Assembly (NCBI GenBank): GCA_027365375.1
Contig: DAHXNM010000115.1
Span: 1-8,496, forward strand
Origin: Ferrimicrobium sp.
GTDB taxonomy: Bacteria > Actinomycetota > Acidimicrobiia > Acidimicrobiales > Acidimicrobiaceae
Direction of reading: 5' to 3'
DNA length: 8,496 nt
Both the position numbers and the translations under genes were made by a program. Positions 6,681 to 8,496 of the stretch are shown piece by piece. The first letter of the stretch is position 1. Every line of letters begins with the position of its first letter. Below the pieces are notes generated by a model. It was not told the DNA's origin. It did not search any database and saw only the letters and a program-made list of their open reading frames with translations.

Positions 6681-7447
6681 TTTTCGCTGCCATAAACTTT
6701 CCTCCTATCGCGGAGCTTTTGAACTGGAAGCCGATCGCCTTTGGCGGCACTGCCTTGATGTTCAACAAGATCGCAGTTCTCACTCTGTTGTCGGCGGCAA
6801 TCACGTTGGTCTTATTCTTCATCGCAGGACGGCGCCAGAATCTAGTTCCGCGTGGCATCCAGAACATCATGGAGTCGGCGGTCGACTTCATCACCAACTC
6901 TGTCGTTATTGATGTAATGGGTCAGGAGGGGCTGGCATGGGTACCTTGGCTCACCGGGCTCTTCTTTTTCATCCTCTTCAACAACCTGTTTGAGGTCATC
7001 CCCTTTATCCAGATGCCTGCGACGGCCAGAACTAGCGTCACTATCCCGCTCGCATTGATTGTCTACGTCACCTTTATCGTGGTCGGCATCAAGAAGCAGG
7101 GTTTTGGCGGTTATTTCAAGTCGGCGCTTGTCCCAAGTGGAGTGCCAGTTGCTCTTTTGATTCTCCTCGTCCCCATTGAGCTGTTGTCGACTTTTATAGT
7201 GCGCCCCTTCGCTCTGGCAGTCCGATTGTTTGGCAACATGCTTGCGGGCCATCTCCTGTTGGTGACGTTCGCAGTTATCTCGGAGGCTCTGTTCGTTCGA
7301 AGCATCGGTCTGATCGTGCTGCCGCTGCCAGCTGCTACCCTGGTTGTGTTGACTGGCTACGAGATCTTCGTCGGATTTCTTCAGGCTTTTATTTTTACCA
7401 TCTTGACCGCCGTCTACTTGGGCGAATCTTCGGGAGGTGGGCACTAA
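6677..7447 (+). CDS. atpB: F1Fo-ATP synthase subunit a
   Basis: This membrane stator subunit of 256 aa forms the two proton half-channels against the c-ring. The essential arginine is Arg183 in FALAVRLFGNMLAGH (E. coli Arg210 equivalent). The residue corresponding to E. coli Glu219 is His192 (AGHLLL), and that for His245 is Glu229 (GYEIFVGFLQAFIFTILTAVYL), the His/Glu swap known from many other a subunits. The earlier helix FFFILFNNLFEVIPF (about 96-110) carries the conserved Asn/Pro segment. The frame is open upstream to 6551, but that part overlaps atpI and is Arg/Trp-rich and unlike any subunit a. The ATG at 6677 overlaps the atpI stop by 4 nt, has GGAGA 8 nt upstream and begins a normal N-terminus, so I start there. 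Identification is firm. Confidence 0.96.
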   Translation: MIFAAINFPPIAELLNWKPIAFGGTALMFNKIAVLTLLSAAITLVLFFIAGRRQNLVPRGIQNIMESAVDFITNSVVIDVMGQEGLAWVPWLTGLFFFILFNNLFEVIPFIQMPATARTSVTIPLALIVYVTFIVVGIKKQGFGGYFKSALVPSGVPVALLILLVPIELLSTFIVRPFALAVRLFGNMLAGHLLLVTFAVISEALFVRSIGLIVLPLPAATLVVLTGYEIFVGFLQAFIFTILTAVYLGESSGGGH

Positions 7448-7468
7448 GGAGTTTGTCTAAGTTCGTCG

Positions 7469-7485
7469 TGAGCAATAAATGCTCA
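7469..7485 (+). other. Perfect stem-loop in the atpB-atpE gap
   Basis: TGAGCA (7469-7474) pairs perfectly with TGCTCA (7480-7485) over an ATAAA loop; a flanking G-T pair (7468? by extension to 7486) is not needed for the call. It sits in an AT-rich 84-bp spacer (7448-7531), about 28 nt before the atpE ribosome-binding site. There is no T-run after it (TTAAAGGG follows), so a terminator is unlikely. An mRNA-processing or stabilising element that raises the yield of c subunit is a reasonable inference, by analogy with the known enhancing leader of E. coli atpE. I saw no clear promoter in the gap. Confidence 0.5.
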
Positions 7486-7513
7486 TTAAAGGGTTGGTAT
7501 CGAATATTTAGAT

Positions 7514-7520
7514 GGAGAGG
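7514..7520 (+). promoter_or_regulatory. Shine-Dalgarno of atpE
   Basis: GGAGAGG, followed by AAAG, lies 11 nt before the ATG at 7532. In-frame ATGs also occur at 7541 and 7544, but these would be 20 nt or more from this site, so the first ATG is preferred. The surrounding sequence is A-rich and largely unstructured, which favours efficient initiation. Confidence 0.65.
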
Positions 7521-7531
7521 AAAGCAAGTTA

Positions 7532-7807
7532 ATGCATAGCATGATGGCGACAATTATCGCAGTAGCGGCAAATGTCAACTTACGAAAAGGCCTTGCGGAG
7601 CTTGGGTCTGGCTTGGCGTATGGCCTTGCTGCGCTCGGGCCTGGTATTGGTATTGGAATTATCTTTGGTCAGGCGATCTCGGCGATCGCGAGACAGCCGG
7701 AGACTGCTGGACCGGTTCGGTCGCTCGCCTTCTTGGGGTTTGCACTTGCTGAGGCACTCGCTTTGATCGGCTTCGTTGTCTTCGTCCTCTTGAAGTACAC
7801 TGGTTAA
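7532..7807 (+). CDS. atpE: F1Fo-ATP synthase subunit c
   Basis: This hairpin proteolipid forms the rotating proton-carrying ring. It has 91 aa: helix 1 at about 26-50 with the Gly-rich packing motif GPGIGIG (36-42), the polar loop ARQPE at 53-57 that contacts gamma/epsilon, and helix 2 at about 63-88 with the ion-binding Glu74 in FALAEALALIGF. The residues after Glu74 (Ala-Leu) and the absence of a helix-1 Gln or a Glu-Ser/Thr pair fit a proton rather than a sodium site. The essential acid is at 74 instead of about 61, so the N-terminus carries some 13 extra residues (MHSMMATIIAVAANVNLRK), with no in-frame start available beyond Met5 that would remove them. The gene is separated from atpB by a leader with a hairpin and its stop overlaps the ribosome-binding site of atpF. 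Confidence 0.96.
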   Translation: MHSMMATIIAVAANVNLRKGLAELGSGLAYGLAALGPGIGIGIIFGQAISAIARQPETAGPVRSLAFLGFALAEALALIGFVVFVLLKYTG

Positions 7808-7818
7808 GGAATAGCCTC

Positions 7819-8337
7819 GTGCTTTTCGGAGTAGTTACGCAGTCACCGAACCCTATTTTGCCCTCGACGGGTGAGATAATTTGGTCGGTAATCTCGTTTG
7901 TCATTCTCTTGGCTGTGTTGGTTAAGTTTGCTTTCCCACCAGTAGCCTCCATGATGGCAAAACGTAGCGATAAGATCCGCGACGACCTTGAGGCGGCGGA
8001 GACGGCTCGCCGTGATGCTGAGCGCATTGCGGAGGAGCGACGAGCGGAGTTGAGTCGCGCTCGAGAAGAGGGCCAGCGGATCATCGAAGATGCGCGTGCA
8101 ACTGGCGAGGCGCTGCGTCAAGAGGCGGTCGCCGAGGCCCAGCGAGAGGCACAACTAGTTCGTGAACAGGCTCAGCTGCAGGTCGCGGCGGAGCGTTCAC
8201 GGCTCGTCTTGGAGCTCCGAGGTGAGTTAGCAGGGATGGCAATTGAGCTTTCGACTCGTATTCTCGCGCACGAGCTTGCAGCGAGTGAGGTTGACCCACT
8301 CGTGGAGTCCTTCCTCGCGGAGGCGGATTCGGAGTAG
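7819..8337 (+). CDS. atpF: F1Fo-ATP synthase subunit b
   Basis: This peripheral-stalk subunit of 172 aa has a short periplasmic N-terminus, one membrane helix at about 19-40 (EIIWSVISFVILLAVLVKFAF) and then a long charged helical region (about 48-136, rich in Ala, Arg, Glu and Gln, e.g. RRDAERIAEERRAELSRARE) that would form the right-handed coiled-coil dimer. The C-terminal part (RGELAGMAIELSTRILAHEL, 134-153) is the segment that binds delta in this family. The GTG at 7819 has AAGGA 8 nt upstream, overlapping the atpE stop, and gives a standard b-subunit N-terminus. The next gene, delta, starts two bases after the stop. It is an ordinary single b, not the b-delta fusion found in mycobacteria as I recall it. 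Identification is firm. Confidence 0.94.
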   Translation: MLFGVVTQSPNPILPSTGEIIWSVISFVILLAVLVKFAFPPVASMMAKRSDKIRDDLEAAETARRDAERIAEERRAELSRAREEGQRIIEDARATGEALRQEAVAEAQREAQLVREQAQLQVAAERSRLVLELRGELAGMAIELSTRILAHELAASEVDPLVESFLAEADSE

Positions 8338-8339
8338 AG

Positions 8340-8496
8340 ATGAGAGAGCGAACCCGTGGCTTCGCCATCGCCATCCGCGACCTATTGGCCAAGGATGGAG
8401 AGTTGGCGCATGCGAGAGAAGAGCTGGCATCGGTGGTGTCGCTAGTAGAGGGGTCGGTTGAACTCACCGATCTGCTCGTCGACCGTGGGTTGCGAC
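8340..8496 (+). CDS. atpH: F1Fo-ATP synthase subunit delta, N-terminus (cut by window edge)
   Basis: The frame opened by the ATG at 8340 runs without a stop to the window end (52 codons), beginning MRERTRGFAIAIRDLLAKDG and followed by an amphipathic helical stretch (LAHAREELASVVSLVEGSVELTDLLVD). This resembles the helical N-terminal domain of the delta (OSCP) subunit, which ties the b stalk to the top of F1: the family usually opens with R-Y-A-x-A-L-x-x-A and continues with an E-E-L-x-x-L-x-x-L helix and a short hydrophobic segment before a Pro or basic turn. It lies two bases after atpF, with GGAG at 8331-8334 as ribosome-binding site, and delta is the gene expected here before atpA. Most of the protein is outside the window. 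Confidence 0.82.
   Translation, partial: MRERTRGFAIAIRDLLAKDGELAHAREELASVVSLVEGSVELTDLLVDRGLR

Noticed and set aside
6842..7444. A 200-codon open frame on the minus strand opposite atpB
   Set aside because: The product is an extremely polar Asp/Lys/Gln/Arg-rich sequence, as expected from reading the reverse complement of hydrophobic membrane codons; it is a shadow of atpB.
7453..7481. A promoter in the atpB-atpE gap (TTGTCT with an A/T-rich -10 around 7475)
   Set aside because: The -10 candidate (ATAAAT) is weak and coincides with the loop of the stem-loop; not enough to call a promoter.
5202..7689. The GCGATCGC copies as evidence of a cyanobacterial source (HIP1)
   Set aside because: Gene order and the atp operon layout match actinobacteria; three copies in 8.5 kb are better treated as part of the general GATC excess.
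1..8496. A novel defence, mobile or secondary-metabolite system
   Set aside because: Apart from the first ORF, every gene belongs to a well-known housekeeping family or a recognised accessory class, and there are no integrase, transposase, repeat-array or tRNA-flanked island signs.

Overview
The window is a tightly packed, entirely plus-strand stretch of bacterial chromosome carrying housekeeping genes. The order is (unknown ORF)-prfA-prmC-tsaC-glyA-wecA-(two small membrane genes)-atpB-atpE-atpF-atpH. From recalled knowledge of Mycobacterium tuberculosis (prfA, hemK/prmC, sua5, rfe, an AtpI-like gene, then atpB-E-F-H), this is the classic actinobacterial neighbourhood, here with glyA inserted between tsaC and wecA. 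The base composition is more moderate than in typical high-GC actinobacteria and non-ATG starts are frequent. A deep-branching actinobacterium such as a member of the Acidimicrobiia is plausible, but this is inference; no rRNA or other taxonomic marker is in the window.

Region 1 (1-3286) is a translationally coupled block. It starts with the C-terminal 236 codons of a protein I do not recognise. prfA (peptide chain release factor 1) overlaps it by 8 nt, prmC (the methyltransferase that modifies the GGQ glutamine of release factors) overlaps prfA by 11 nt, and tsaC (threonylcarbamoyl-AMP synthase for tRNA t6A) overlaps prmC by 4 nt. A hairpin at 3290-3309, just after the tsaC stop, may end this unit.

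Region 2 (3407-5831) holds glyA (serine hydroxymethyltransferase, TTG start behind a strong Shine-Dalgarno) and, one base later, a WecA/TagO-type polyprenyl-phosphate sugar-1-phosphate transferase. An 83-bp gap with a stem-loop (5834-5862) separates it from the next unit.

Region 3 (5915-8496, continuing beyond the window) is the start of the F1Fo-ATP synthase operon. Two small membrane proteins of AtpZ/AtpI character come first, followed by subunit a (atpB), subunit c (atpE), subunit b (atpF) and the N-terminus of delta (atpH, cut by the window edge). The 84-bp atpB-atpE gap is AT-rich, has a perfect 6-bp stem-loop and a separate Shine-Dalgarno, consistent with the special expression need of the multicopy c subunit.

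No tRNA or rRNA gene, insertion sequence, CRISPR array, prophage or defence gene was seen. No stretch longer than about 120 bp lacks a gene. I found no convincing undescribed system. The most interesting items are the unknown protein coupled to prfA, a marked excess of GATC sites, the N-terminally extended c subunit and its leader hairpin.
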